A stretch of 64,000 nt of DNA from Mesocentrotus franciscanus (taxonomy: Eukaryota > Echinodermata > Echinoidea > Camarodonta > Strongylocentrotidae): contig CP137666.1 of the NCBI GenBank assembly GCA_037976565.1, positions 7,738,582 to 7,802,581 of the forward strand. The letters run 5' to 3'. Below are positions 1 through 18,838 of this stretch, in pieces. How positions within the stretch are numbered: position 1 is the stretch's first letter; each line of letters starts with the position of its first letter. A program made the position numbers and the translations under genes. Under the pieces are notes generated by a model. The model saw only the letters and a program-made list of their open reading frames with translations, made no database searches and was not told the DNA's origin.

Positions 1-700
1 ACACATGGCTTAGCTTAGTTATCTCTTACACTCAAAAGAAACAAGTTGGCAGCAAGGAAAACAGGGAGAGCTATGCTGATACCTGCAGAGTTTTCTGATG
101 ATGGTTGCTTGCCCGTTGAAACCACGATGTTCGCATTTGGCGATACAGCATATTGGAAAACTGTGCAGAAATTAGCTCAACTGTACCTATTCTCTGTGCT
201 AGAAACCTGCTTCTTACGGGCACATGACTTAAATATAAGAAAAGGCATTACTGGCAGTGGCAACTTTCATTCTTATAAATATCATCAAAGATTTTGTTTG
301 CGAATACAGAAGCTGAAGTATAAAAACACAATTTTGATCAGATTAAACATTCCTGCCAGTACGACTGGCTCAATTGGGCAATTCAAGGTGACTGTGCAAT
401 AATGATGCAGAAGATATTTCCAACTTTAAGATAAAATAGCAAGCATGATGAAACAGTTTAGCACAAACAGATATATTCCATTGCTTATGTCACAACATTC
501 ATTTGGCAAGTTTGAAACTCCTGGGGTATTTTCACAAAGAATTAAAATTTAACTTAGATTCAATATAGGTAAGCCGTATTGTGCTTTCAAAATCACAGGT
601 ACAATCCAACAATTTTATACTTTTAACTACCAAAAATTCTCAAACCACAAAGATATTTATGGTTTTCTTAGAAGGCGCCACAGTGTGACACCCTTTAAAG
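1..700. other. Unassigned sequence at the left edge
   Basis: AT-rich sequence. A 118-codon open frame at 46-402 (plus) starts at TTG, has no recognisable domain and no splice context that I could join to anything, so it is not called as a gene. The interval could hold intron or flank of a gene outside the window. Confidence 0.4.
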
Positions 701-1007
701 ACACATAGAAGTCAGCTCTCATGGGGAATTCGACACCGTTCGGGTGTTTACCCAATAACAGGTGTTGTCAATCACCAGGGTTAGCCTTCAGTTTTATGAC
801 CATTCGACCTTATGTAATGCTTTGCTTTTCCCTCACCCGATCGAAGCGGGATCCGAAGCTAGACTCTCCGAGAGATTAGGAGGTAATTCTTGACTGGCCT
901 ACGGGTTTGCTGTGTGCAGATTTGTACTCCCATTAATGTTATTTCCACCAAGTCTGGTGTCAGCGAATTATGGCCTTCTGCACATGGAAACTGACGATCC
1001 ACTCACT

Positions 1008-1592
1008 TTAACAGTTGATTCTCCCAATAAATTTTTGAATTTTCCCCAACCGTTTTCCATCGTTCGTTCGTACGAAGAATATCAAGGAGTACATCATGAT
1101 AGGAAGATCCTTATTTATCCAACTGATTGTCTCATCATCGAGCTCCCGAAGTCCAGAAGCACCGTGAGGGGATTTGTAGATAGGACAAGCATCGATGACA
1201 TGATCCATAGTTTGGATCTCTCCACAGGCACAGTTTGGCGATGGATCAGCTCCAATTTTATGCAGGAAGTATTGTGTACGGCCAACTCCAATTCTGATAC
1301 GGTTGAGGTTGACCCAGCTTTTCTTGAGAGGTCGCTGCCACTTGGTTTTGCACAGGGCTCTGGGATGAACTCCTTCAAGTTGGTAGTAGACGAATTCCAC
1401 TGGTCTGACCAGCGTTTTGCTTTCCAGGTGGGTAAGGTGGAGGGGCTTCTCAAACGGCAGCTCAGCAGCCTGTGTTGCAAAGTGTCTTCTAGGGAGACGC
1501 TGTCCTTCAAAGGCAGAGGGGCAGGAACAAGGCATTTATCTCTGTCATGCTTTTGGGCAAGCTTAGTGTACTGCGCATCTCGTCTGAGCTGA
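1008..1592 (-). mobile_element. Non-LTR retrotransposon, 3' end of the reverse transcriptase ORF
   Basis: The minus-strand frame at 1008-1535 reads as the C-terminal tail of a LINE ORF2. It has a stretch like WVNLNRIRIGVGRTQYFLHK, a CACG...H...C zinc-knuckle-like segment (CACGEIQTMDHVIDACPIY), then a final ELDDETISWIN motif before the stop. This order is typical of invertebrate LINEs with a C-terminal zinc-knuckle segment. A second minus frame (1115-1510) reaches further upstream, so a frameshift may separate it from the rest. The catalytic part of the RT is missing, so this is a 5'-truncated dead copy. Sequence to about 700 may be its 3' UTR. The family was assigned from motif memory, not a search. 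Confidence 0.72.
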
Positions 1593-3010
1593 AAATAAGA
1601 TATAAAACAGGCCTTTAAAAACTTTCAACACTTAAATGTTTGGAAAAGGTATATAGAGCCAATTCTTTGCTTTGTGATGATTTACATTCACCTAAAATTA
1701 AATTAAATTATAATAATATAATTGGGAGAATTAAGGAATTGACCACATCAGTTTTTCCCAATTGTTATCATTAATAATGGTCTTTTCACTCGAACTTTCA
1801 TATTATCTTTAATTGTACATCTAACATTGAAGTCAATACCTTAGCACCATTATCTCTCATCTGAACAATGTAACTAAGTCCCTTTATGGCTCGTTCAGAT
1901 ATGATGCTGCAAAACATTCAAAACCGCAGAGTATTTTTAATGTTGACATAAAGTTCAATATGCTTTACATTTCTGTATATTATAAAACAAAGCTCACTGA
2001 ATACGCGCAGTCCAAAACATACTTCACTTTACACATAAACCAAATCTGCATCATTTTTTAAAATTTGTTGGCGGTTCACGTGCCGTACCTGAGCAAGTCT
2101 TAATTGCTTAAGAATGGAATCGATTTGTATTGCATTTACCTCACTCAATTTTCTCTATTACCAACTTATATCATACACAGGTTTTAGGAACCGATACAAA
2201 GGGGTGGGGGTGAGCATGAGACAGAGCATATCAAGTGTACGACATAAGTATATGAAACAGGTCAACTTCATAAATAGTAATTACAAATATACGCAAAATA
2301 CTGATTTTTTTACCCAAATCATTATGTCAGTTTGTAAACCCTGTAATTCGTTAAAATTGCAAGTGACATGATTCAGTTCTACAGCTTTGCCATTCAGGTT
2401 TGTGGCTACACCTCACCCCGCCCCATCCCCTCCCCCAATCTCTCTCTCTATAATCAATGGAGGAAAAAATAACCTGAAATATTTCTTGCAGTTATGCTAT
2501 CGGGTGAGTGTAGACATCATTTTGGAAATATTCCTCTTCAGCTTGGACTCACGGTTTAGCTTTTGGGTGGAATCTCCTGTATTATGCACTGCTTTCAGAT
2601 CCCGGGTACATAGGCGCAAAGAATTCTAATGGATGAAGAAAGCAAAAAGAAAGGAATACAATTAAGAAAAAACTGTTATATATTTTAAAACTGAAATGTA
2701 AACAATTAATTAAATAATGAATTCTGCCAGAAAATTACTGCTTGGTAAGATTTATCAGAAATAATTTCTCATTGCTCACAAACATAATGTAAACACACCT
2801 TTGGATTTTAAACTTTTGTTGGCAATGCAAAACGTGATTCAGGATTGTTTTTGTAAATTATCAATACAATTCTAGTTTGCTGATGAGGGTAGAATAAAAG
2901 CTCCTTGACCTATGCTGAAGGGGAAATAAAAATGTTTGAAACTCGCAAAATATGGTCGGTTATTGCAACATACCTGCAGGTTTTAGTGATCTGAAATTAA
3001 TTGAATTATA
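1593..3010. other. No gene seen
   Basis: AT-rich sequence with only short chance frames. 2170-2220 has a short G-rich tract, and 2405-2450 is a CCCC/TCTC-rich patch. I see no coding or RNA signature. Confidence 0.4.
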
Positions 3011-3013
3011 TAT

Positions 3014-3182
3014 ACCGGTATATATAGTCAAACCTGCTTTAGTGACCACCTGTCTACAAGGACCACATTTTTGTTTCCCTTGAAAATGGTTTCTCATTGA
3101 AAATGTACTAAAGGAACCTGTCTACAAAGACCACTTTTTGTGTTTCCCTTGGGCGGTCGCTATAGACAGGTTTGACTGTATA
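3014..3182. repeat. Short inverted-repeat element (MITE-like), copy 1
   Basis: Begins with TATAGTCAAACCTGC and ends with GCAGG-type sequence reading ACAGGTTTGACTGTATA, so the ends are inverted repeats. The inside repeats the phrase ACCTGTCTACAA(G)GACCAC and GTTTCCCTTG. A second copy lies at 9409-9579 and a decayed left half at 14397-14470. Confidence 0.65.
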
Positions 3183-4289
3183 TTTGAAACTACCGGTAAG
3201 GAAAAATACGCCTTTCGAGTGAAATGATCAATTCTGTAGTGTCTAATTAGTCGGTGATCATGCACAATATGACAAAAATGTACAAAAATAATACAAGTAC
3301 ATGTACACATTTACCGATAATGGCTTCGACTTTTTCATGAGGCTGCTGATCCTTAAGGAACATCCAGAAGGCTGAGAGAAAGTAGCATTTTCTGCATGGT
3401 ACGTCTCACGTCAATCCAATCTATTGTGGCCACAATGTGCTTTGAATCCACTGCTTTGACGAAAGATGTTAAAAAGATGCCTACAATTAATGAGAAAATA
3501 AATAACGTTAAAACAAAATGAATGGTTGATAATGTATGCATGTGCAACACATGTATAGGCCTACTACAAACTTCTTTGTACAGCCTGTGGGGAAAGAATT
3601 TTGTTTACCATTTACGGGTGTAACCGATTATTTCCAGATAAAGGCTTGTGTTTACGGTAGCCTATAGGAACACACCATGAATTGATTAGAATTTATACCA
3701 TTAAAACAATTTATGGTAACACAAATTTGTGCACGTCTTCAAAGGTGAAGTTTTTTTCTGATACATTTGCTGTCTAAAGACTAAACTCTGTAGAAACGAC
3801 TTGTTTAAGGTTATATGTATGTGACACAAGTCACAATGCTTTATTCCTCTGCGCATCGCACTCACAAAGCTCAATTTCCAGACATCTGGGCCCAGTCTTA
3901 TAAAAATTGCAATTAATTCAAATCATTTAGCTGCGCAAATAACCAATTCTTTTTATTTTTAAAATAATAAAGCACTAAATTCTCAAAACTGACATTACTC
4001 ACAGCAGATGTGAGGCAGGCGTACGGTAGGCGTACGGTATGCCATTGTATTGTGCAGCAGTTTGCCGTGAATCACGTGAGAAAGTGTATATTTTAAGCCT
4101 TCATTTTTAGGAAAAATAATCCAAAAAAAGATAAGAAAATTGACACGAAAGGGGTAAGAAACATAACTACTTTTAAATCATGACCATTATTTGAACAATT
4201 GATGAAGATTTAGTTGATTTTGGGTTATGTTTTAGTAGGGTATCTCCACGCCGTTAGGGTTAGGGTTTTAAAAAATGGATACGAAACTA
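3183..4289. other. No gene seen
   Basis: AT-rich non-coding sequence with two short minus-strand frames without domains. A small direct duplication GGCGTACGGTA occurs at 4018-4040. Nothing else is supported. Confidence 0.35.
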
Positions 4290-4291
4290 CA

Positions 4292-4749
4292 CTAATAATA
4301 ATAATTATATTTGCTTATATAGCGCCTAACACTTACTTTATCAGAAGTCTCTAAGTTACTTAGTAAGCGCTCTACAATAATGCAACATAATTACCCTGGC
4401 TTTAGCAGAGCAGCTGTCACGTGCTCTGCATTTCAAGAATGAATTCCTACCAGGGCCCGTATTACAAAGAGTTGATATCAATCGTAACTTATTTGCGATT
4501 GATATCAATCGCAACCATGTACATAAGAGATAGGAGAATGCAAACTTGCGATTGATTGGAGGACTTACGATTGATTTGGATCAATCGTAACTCTTTGTAA
4601 GACGGGGCCCAGGTCCCCATTTACTTCACCTGGGTGGAGTGTGGCAAATGTAGATCAATGTCTTGCCAAAGGACATTAGTGCGGCGGGACTCGAACCGCG
4701 GACCAGTTGTGATCGACAGTCCGCGACGTGTCCACTCGACCACGACACC
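4292..4749 (-). mobile_element. tRNA-derived SINE, interrupted by a MITE
   Basis: Read on the minus strand, the element starts at about 4749 with a tRNA-like head (GGTGTCGTGGTCGAGTGG, an A-box-like region). About 50 nt later comes GGTTCGAGTCCCGCCGC, a textbook B box (RNA polymerase III internal promoter). The body continues through a TATATAGCGC phrase common in marine invertebrate short repeats and ends in an ATT-type tail at 4293-4306. A 154-bp MITE splits the body. The head is not a functional tRNA gene, because it runs on into repeat body and the acceptor ends do not pair convincingly. No clear target-site duplication was found. Confidence 0.7.
4455..4608. mobile_element. 154-bp MITE nested in the SINE
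   Basis: Ends are inverted: GCCCGTATTACAAAGAGTT on the left, and the complement of the right end reads GCCCCGTCTTACAAAGAGTT. The interior is built from ATCAATCGTAA and CGATTGAT palindromic blocks. A 5-bp CCAGG lies directly outside both ends (4450-4454, 4609-4613). Removing one CCAGG plus the element gives a continuous SINE body, so this is a clean insertion. The superfamily is not assigned. Confidence 0.75.
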
Positions 4750-4759
4750 TCTACATCAA

Positions 4760-5680
4760 TTACACTAGCGCCCAGAATTGTTTGCAGAGCAGACCCTATG
4801 GTCGGCTTCTGTTTCTAAGTCTAAAGAGAGGAGCCGACCCTACCCAAATCAGACTAATCAGAATATCTAGACCTAGTCAGATTTTATTGAAACTTTCATC
4901 AGTTTGCTTCTCTTATTTTTCTACTTTCTTTTAGTTTGAGAGTAGACTAGATCTAGTTGTATATTCAGGTTGGATTTCCTTTAAAGTCATGTGTAGGCAA
5001 ATGAATAAACTTTGCTTCAAATGATGCCCCAACCATGCATCCCATCAACAGGATCAAGATGTTACATAAAAATACATAGAAGGGAACAGCATGGACGTAG
5101 TACATACAGCACCAAGCTGCCTGCATTATGACACAATTATCAGTACACGGGACTACTTTTGTCAGCAGGTGTTGAAAGTCCGAGCTCACAATCATTAGAC
5201 ATACATATTAAACATGCATGTCAACTTTTCAGAACAGAAAACAGTAACTATAGATTTATGTACATTTTGTAAATAAATTAGGTAATTCTAAGACTTACCC
5301 ATACTGTAGATTAGCAGGGAAAACAGAGTACTGCACTGTACAATGGCAGCTGTATAACGGCCATTTACACTCCGATCAGCTCCCAATGCATACTATATAT
5401 ACAGTACATATACACATTGTAATGTATTGTGTAGGCCTACGGCCTTGAGTATCACACACACAGCCTTTTTCAAATAGCGAGATTAGAGCATGTTTAGTCT
5501 TGATCGATATTGCAGACCTTTGCATGTCAAGATGGTGCACAATCTGATAATGACTAATGATTGGGGGCAAAGAAGTTCCCCATTTTCACCTCTGATAATT
5601 GCCCTATTTACTCAGTGACAAATGCTCATATTTGATCCTAATGGTTTCTTTTGGTTTCTACTGTTCTCTTTTTTTTTATA
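4760..5680. other. No gene seen
   Basis: AT-rich sequence with small open frames on both strands that have no domain and no convincing splice context. Confidence 0.35.
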
Positions 5681-7045
5681 AAGACGTCAAATGACGTAAT
5701 AACGTCGTCCATACGACAAAAAATAATGACAAATAATAGTCTTTGAAAGACGTCATATCGTCCACACGACAAAAATTATTACGGAAGAAAATAGACTTTT
5801 AAAGACGTCATAATAACGTCGTTCATACAACAAAAATTAATGACAATTAATATTCTTCGAAAGACGTCATAATTACGTCGTCCATACGACAAAAATTCAT
5901 TGGAAAGAATAGCCTTTTAAAGACGTCATAATGACGTCAAATTAACGTCGTCAATACGACAAAGATTATATTGGAAAGAATAGTCATTTAAAGACACGTC
6001 ATAATGATGTCGTAATAACGTCCATACGACAAAAATTAATGACAAATAATAGTCTTCGCAAGCCGTCATAATTACGTCGTCTATACGACAAAAATTATAT
6101 TAGCAAAAAATAGTCTTTTAAAGACGTCAAAATGTTGTCGTAATGACGTCGTCAATATGACAAAAATTATCTTGGAAAAAGTAGTCATTTAAAGACGTCA
6201 TAATGACTTCGTAATAACGTCGTCATTACGACATAAATTTTATTGGAAAAATAGTCTTTTAAAGACGTCATAATGTTGTCGTAATGACGTCGTCAATACG
6301 ACAAAAATTATCTTGGAAAAATTAATCTTTTAAAGACGTCATAATGACGTCGTAATAACGTCGTCATTACGACATACATTTTATTGCAAAAATAGTCTTT
6401 TAAAGACGTCATAATGTTGTCGTAATGACGTCGTCAATACGACAAAAATTATCTTGGAAAAATTAATCTTTTAAAGACGTCATAATGACGTCGTAATGAC
6501 GTCGTAAATACGACAAAAATTATCTTAGAAAAATAGTCTTTTTAAGTCGTCATAATGACGTCATCAATACGACAAAAATTATCTTGGAAAATATAGTCTT
6601 TTAAAGACGTCAAAATGTTGTCGTAATGACGTCGTCAATACGACAAAAATTATCTTGAAAAAAAGTTTTTAAAGACGTCATAACGACGTCGTAATGACGT
6701 CGTCAATACGACACAAATTATATTGGAAAAAATAGTTTTTTTAAAGACGTCATAACGACGTCGTAATGACGTCGTCAATACGACACAAATTATCTTGGAA
6801 AAATAGTCTTTTGAAGACGCCATAATGACGTCGTAATGACGTCGTCAATGCGACAAAAATTATCTTGGAAAAAATAGTTTTTAAAGACGTCATAACGACG
6901 TCGTAATGACGTCGTCAATACGACACAAATTATCTTGGAAAAAATAGTCTTTTGAAGACGACATAATGACGTCGTTATGACGTCGTCCATACGACGTACG
7001 ACGTGTTTACCACTTTACGACCAATTTATGACGTCTTTAAGACGT
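5681..7045. repeat. GACGTC-rich tandem repeat, about 70-bp period
   Basis: About nineteen degenerate units. Each has an (A)AAGACGTCATAATGACGTCG block, a GTCGTCAATACGACAAAAATTAT block and a TTGGAAAAATAGTCTTTT spacer. Spacing was read from successive TTTAAAGACGTC phrases near 6191, 6261, 6331, 6401 and 6471, which gives 70 bp. The units are full of GACGTC and TGACG, which resemble the cyclic-AMP response element. The last unit ends in TTATGACGTCTTTAAGACGTC, itself a palindrome. The minus-strand frame at 6790-6990 is a translation of the repeat, not a gene. Confidence 0.9.
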
Positions 7046-7049
7046 CAGT

Positions 7050-8335
7050 CTGCTATCAGGGTAGTTGATTATCCCCCTCCCTCTGGAAGTTTCAAGATGA
7101 GTAATTGAGCAATTGTGTAAAATTGTTATCGCGCGCTGACCTTCAACATCAGTTGCACCAAGGTTACGGTTATCAGGCGTACTGTTGCGGAGTCACATGA
7201 CTTTTTGAGACCTCACGTCACGCCGAAAATGACAAAAAAATTGTGGATATCGTGAACAATACGAGTGTAAAACGGGATCTTCTCCTCATTCCTTATAAAT
7301 TCATTCATTTGCAAAATTATTAATTTGTAATTGTTACATGTGTATAGTTATCCAGACAAAAGCCTTTTAAAAAACATGACACAGAAACAAACAAAAAAAA
7401 CAACACGCACGCTCACCCACACACAAAAGAAACATATACAAATTGATAGAATACATAAAAGATTCCTGAAATAATGAAATACATAATACAGTAATTCAAA
7501 TGGATTTAAACAATTTATGTTATTCTTCGTTTACCTAAGATTTGTTAGATTAAGAATCTTATCTGCATAACCTATGGTAACTGATAAACTAGTAATGTGA
7601 ACTAAACAGATAGTGAGGTCCATTGTTCTTTACGAAATTTTGGAGGTGCGTGCAAAATTTAGGGGCAATTAGTTACTCCATGGCCAAGATCTCGTGGGTG
7701 GGGGCATTATTATCATGGCTATCCTCTACCTCTCTTTTCACGATTGAAACCTTTTGAACCTGAAAAATGCTTTAATTGTAGGGTTAAAGTTATATATGAG
7801 AGGAAAAAAGAATGTGAAAACAAAGAAATACGACAAGGTGCACAAAATAATGATGATCAGGTAATGAAGGCAAAAACATGGAAAACAGAAAGAATGATGA
7901 GATGTGAAACAAAGAGGACAGCATCAGACAGTCTAAAGTGACAAACTACTAACAGTTCAAGAACAGACTATCTCATTAATATTAATTCTGTAAACAATAT
8001 ATAATTGCTTCACCTTTATTAGACATGAATACATGTACAATTTCTCCAAGCAGCAAATTAGACATTCGTCATATATTTTACATATTGCATATTTCATTCA
8101 AAAATAGTCTGTAGTAAAGATGCAACAACAAAAGTTATATTAGAATTTAAAATGATAATATTCCCATTATTCACAAAGCTTCATAATATAAAGAGGTAGT
8201 CTTCTATAAAAAAAAATGATCCTTATCAAAGACCGACATTTTTAGGCATACAAAATCAACCCCACCCACAGACAAAAAACGCATTTTTTAAATATTTTTT
8301 AAAAATACATCAGATCAATAGAATAATTGTACCAT
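7050..8335. other. No gene seen
   Basis: AT-rich non-coding sequence. A 65-codon plus-strand frame at 7744-7941 is lysine- and glutamate-rich because the DNA is A-rich. It shows no domain and is not called. Confidence 0.35.
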
Positions 8336-8344
8336 ACAAAGGCT

Positions 8345-8480
8345 CAACATAGTGTGTGTGTGTGTATTGGGTTTTTACAGACGTGTATCAATCAGATATG
8401 ATTATTTACGTCTGGGGACCGACCTTTAACGTCACCATCCGAAGACGTGACTCAGTTTCGAACCTGCGTCCTAGGCTCAA
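8345..8480. repeat. Interspersed repeat with GT run
   Basis: A short (TG)n tract at 8348-8364 is followed by a phrase with TATCAATCAGATATGATTATTTACGTCTGGGG. A related arrangement (TTTATAGGCG, ATCATTCAGGAGTGAATATTTACGCC) occurs at 18095-18145, so this is probably one dispersed family. Its class is not identified. Confidence 0.4.
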
Positions 8481-8710
8481 CATAGGCTCATTTAACACGT
8501 GAGTTCATTAAAGAAAGTTCATATAATTGAGTGAATCTCAATAGAATTTTGTTTTCTTCATTTATCATGAAGTGATGGTCACTCCAGTGAATGTCTAGTG
8601 ATAAGTACTCAACATTTTAAAACGATTGTGGTTGAAAAACATATACATGTATTACTGTTTTTAACACACAAAAAAGGTTAATGTCTAGACAGAAACGACC
8701 GTCTGGTATG

Positions 8711-8832
8711 AAGAATTCTTTAATAAAACTGACCCTGGAACCTTCCCCACACATATGTAGAGGTGGTCAGTGGAGCTGGACATAGTCTCAGTGGACAGAC
8801 TCTTGATACAAAAGACTGAAGGTTTCAGTCTA
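8711..8832. repeat. Interspersed repeat family, copy 1
   Basis: Contains TTCTTTAATAAAACTGAC, CCTTCCCCA, AGAGGTGGTCAGTGGAGCTGGAC, AGTCTCAGTGGA and GACTGAAGGTTTCAGTCTA. The same ordered phrases return at 16568-16675, in part at 16771-16815 and 17546-17622, and more weakly at 18163-18206. It may be a SINE, but I could not place a clear polymerase III promoter. Confidence 0.55.
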
Positions 8833-9408
8833 ATTCGTGACTTATTCATTTGGAATAATTCCATGAATACACACTATGTTTTATGACATTTGCAGTTTGT
8901 GAATTTCAAAATTCAATACTAGACAAAACAAAATAGACATGTTGATGTGGTAGTCATGAATATAAAGAAAGACTTTCTTTTAAATAAAGCATTTAGAAGA
9001 TTTTTCGTTTCGTTCATGTTGTCAAACTTATTCCTTACAAATGTGGAATTACAAATGTTTGAAGTAGACCAATTGGTAAATATTCCTGGTGCTTCCGTAT
9101 ACAATCTATTTCATTTACCCTGCAAATATATAATACTTTTAAAACACAGTAGGCATATCAGATACATGGGCATTGGCAAGGCACACACAATAAATCCTGC
9201 CAAGTAATAATATCATTTACATTATACATGGAGTCACGCAGCTCTATCTCATGACAGCTAATAAAATATTTCAGTATCTCTAGCACTTCATACTGATTAA
9301 TTAGTACCATCACCAGGATCAAATTGATGTTGAAATCATTTCAAATTTTGGAAAGAGGAGTAGCATAATCCACTAGTTGGATCCATTACTACCTGTCTAT
9401 AAATACAG

Positions 9409-9579
9409 TCGAACCTGCTTTAGTGACCACCTGTCTACAGAGACCACATTATTTGTTTCCCTTGAAATTGGTTTCTCATGGAAACATGTAATAAAGGAAC
9501 CTGTCTACAATGACCACCTGTCTACAAAGACCACTCTGTGTTTCCCTTGAGTGGTCGCTATAGACAGGTTTGACTGTAA
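9409..9579. repeat. Short inverted-repeat element (MITE-like), copy 2
   Basis: The left end ACAGTCGAACCTGCTTTAG and the right end GACAGGTTTGACTGTA are inverted. Inside are CCTGTCTACA(A/G)GACCAC and GTTTCCCTTG phrases as in the 3014-3182 copy. A decayed partial tandem continuation runs to about 9670. Confidence 0.65.
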
Positions 9580-9689
9580 CACATTATTTTGTTTCTCTTG
9601 AAAAAATGCTTCACATTGAAACATGACCACCTGCTTATAAAGACTGTTTGTTGTGTCTCCTTTGGACAGTTCTTTCTACTTTGACACCG

Positions 9690-10798
9690 AAATATATATA
9701 TATATATTATATAAATTTCCACCACTATTGAGTTTCATTTTCAATTTGAATTATCTGTATGTACACAAACAAAGGATAACTGTTTTAGATATCACATTTT
9801 CAAATATTTATCTCCTTACTCCTGTCAATGATCTTCATCTCTCCAATCTCTATTCCTCTTTTCCTCTTTATTATTTTGGCTTTCTGCAAAGTCTTGTTAA
9901 GCTATCTTAATCTACTACCATTGCAATGACCTAGCCAATCAAACAGCTGATTGAAGCATCAATAATCCAATTGCATACGATTTCAATTTTAGGTATTACA
10001 AACTCTTTGCTTCATTATCTAGAGTTATCTCACGGTTTAGTATTCAACAGCTGGTGAAAGCATCGACTAACCCTTGCATATGATTTCAATTTCCAATAAC
10101 AGGGAAAGGAAGACCAAAGATGTCATGGAAAGATATGGCAAAGTAAGCAGTAAGGTTGGTCTAAATAAGGATGCTTGAGACAAGAAAAAGTGGATGGAGG
10201 GAGTGTCATCATGGCACGAAAAGTCAGTAACCCCTTGTACGATGATGATGATGATGTTTTTGTTGTTGTTGTTGTTGTTGTACAATACACATTTTCCATA
10301 GACTCTAGCTCAAGTGTTCTCATGCTTGGTATTCAAAGGGTTAAGATTCACCCATATAACAGCAAAGGAAACCTGAAATTAAGCCTCAAGATCTTGCTTT
10401 TCCTTTTACGGTCAGTACCTTTGATTAGGCCCCTAGATGGTGGCGCTCTTCAAAGTCCAAGACTGGATTCAATTGGACATTACCTGAGCTACCAAGGAAT
10501 GATAAACATCGGAAATTCATGTTCAATAAAATAAAATCTATCTCCAATAGTTTTCATCACAAAGAGATCATCATTATTTCTTTCTCTTCTTCATGAATTA
10601 CGGTTCATCTTCATTATGAAGTGAGGTTATATCGCCTTAGATATTAAGGAATGATACACACTGGAAATACAAGATCAATCAAATTGAATCTGTCTCCAAT
10701 GATTTAATCATGAAAGGCATCATTTCTTCTTTCTTTTCTTCTCTAATTGATCTTCATCTCCGTTCCTCAGTGAGGTGTTTGTGTCATGGAGGTCTCCT
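9690..10798. other. No gene seen; microsatellites and PECR 3' flank
   Basis: Holds an AT run at 9692-9706, a GAT/GTT compound microsatellite at 10241-10280, and imperfectly duplicated segments (GGAATGATA..AC...GGAAAT near 10495 and 10648). This interval should include the 3' UTR of the minus-strand PECR gene. A possible polyadenylation hexamer ATTAAA (minus) lies at 10703-10708, about 90 bp after the stop. Confidence 0.4.
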
Positions 10799-18525
<7,727 letters not shown>

Positions 18526-18557
18526 TTTGTAGAAATTTGACGAGCAAATGTTACTTG

Positions 18558-18566
18558 ACAAGTTGA
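18558..18566. repeat. Target-site duplication, left
   Basis: ACAAGTTGA, identical to 59278-59286. The last A is also compatible with an 8-bp duplication. It lies in the 5' leader of PECR. Confidence 0.85.
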
Positions 18567-18838
18567 CGCTCCTTGAATCTGGCGACCACAAGTTCAGCGA
18601 CCATTTACGGTGTCGTCAAAAGGATAAAAGAGAAAAGAAAAAATGAGAAAAATATCGCTCATTCTCTTTAGATGCTCCTCACAAGAAAATAATTATATTT
18701 GTCGTCTATTTCAAATGAAAATAATTAAATGTGTACTCTATTTCAAAATAATATTATCAATGATATGAGTAATAACTCTCTATATCCAAAAATATTGGAA
18801 CTATCGGCACACTGGCAATACAGCCGTGCACTATATAT
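18567..18838 (+). other. Left subterminal region of the transposon (part A)
   Basis: About 270 bp between the left end and the satellite. It begins with two direct GCGACCA motifs 15 bp apart in the end repeat, then AT-rich sequence. It is nearly identical to 28988-29260 in part B. It may hold transposase-binding sites and a promoter; neither is shown by the sequence alone. Confidence 0.6.

Noticed and set aside
912..1592. 226-codon plus-strand frame
   Set aside because: Shadow of the minus-strand retrotransposon reading frame, which carries the recognisable motifs.
4253..4266. Telomere-like TTAGGG units
   Set aside because: Only two units (GTTAGGGTTAGGG) occur, far too few for an interstitial telomere block.
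4680..4749. Functional tRNA gene on the minus strand
   Set aside because: A and B boxes are present, but the 3' side continues into SINE body and no complete cloverleaf with acceptor pairing can be drawn.
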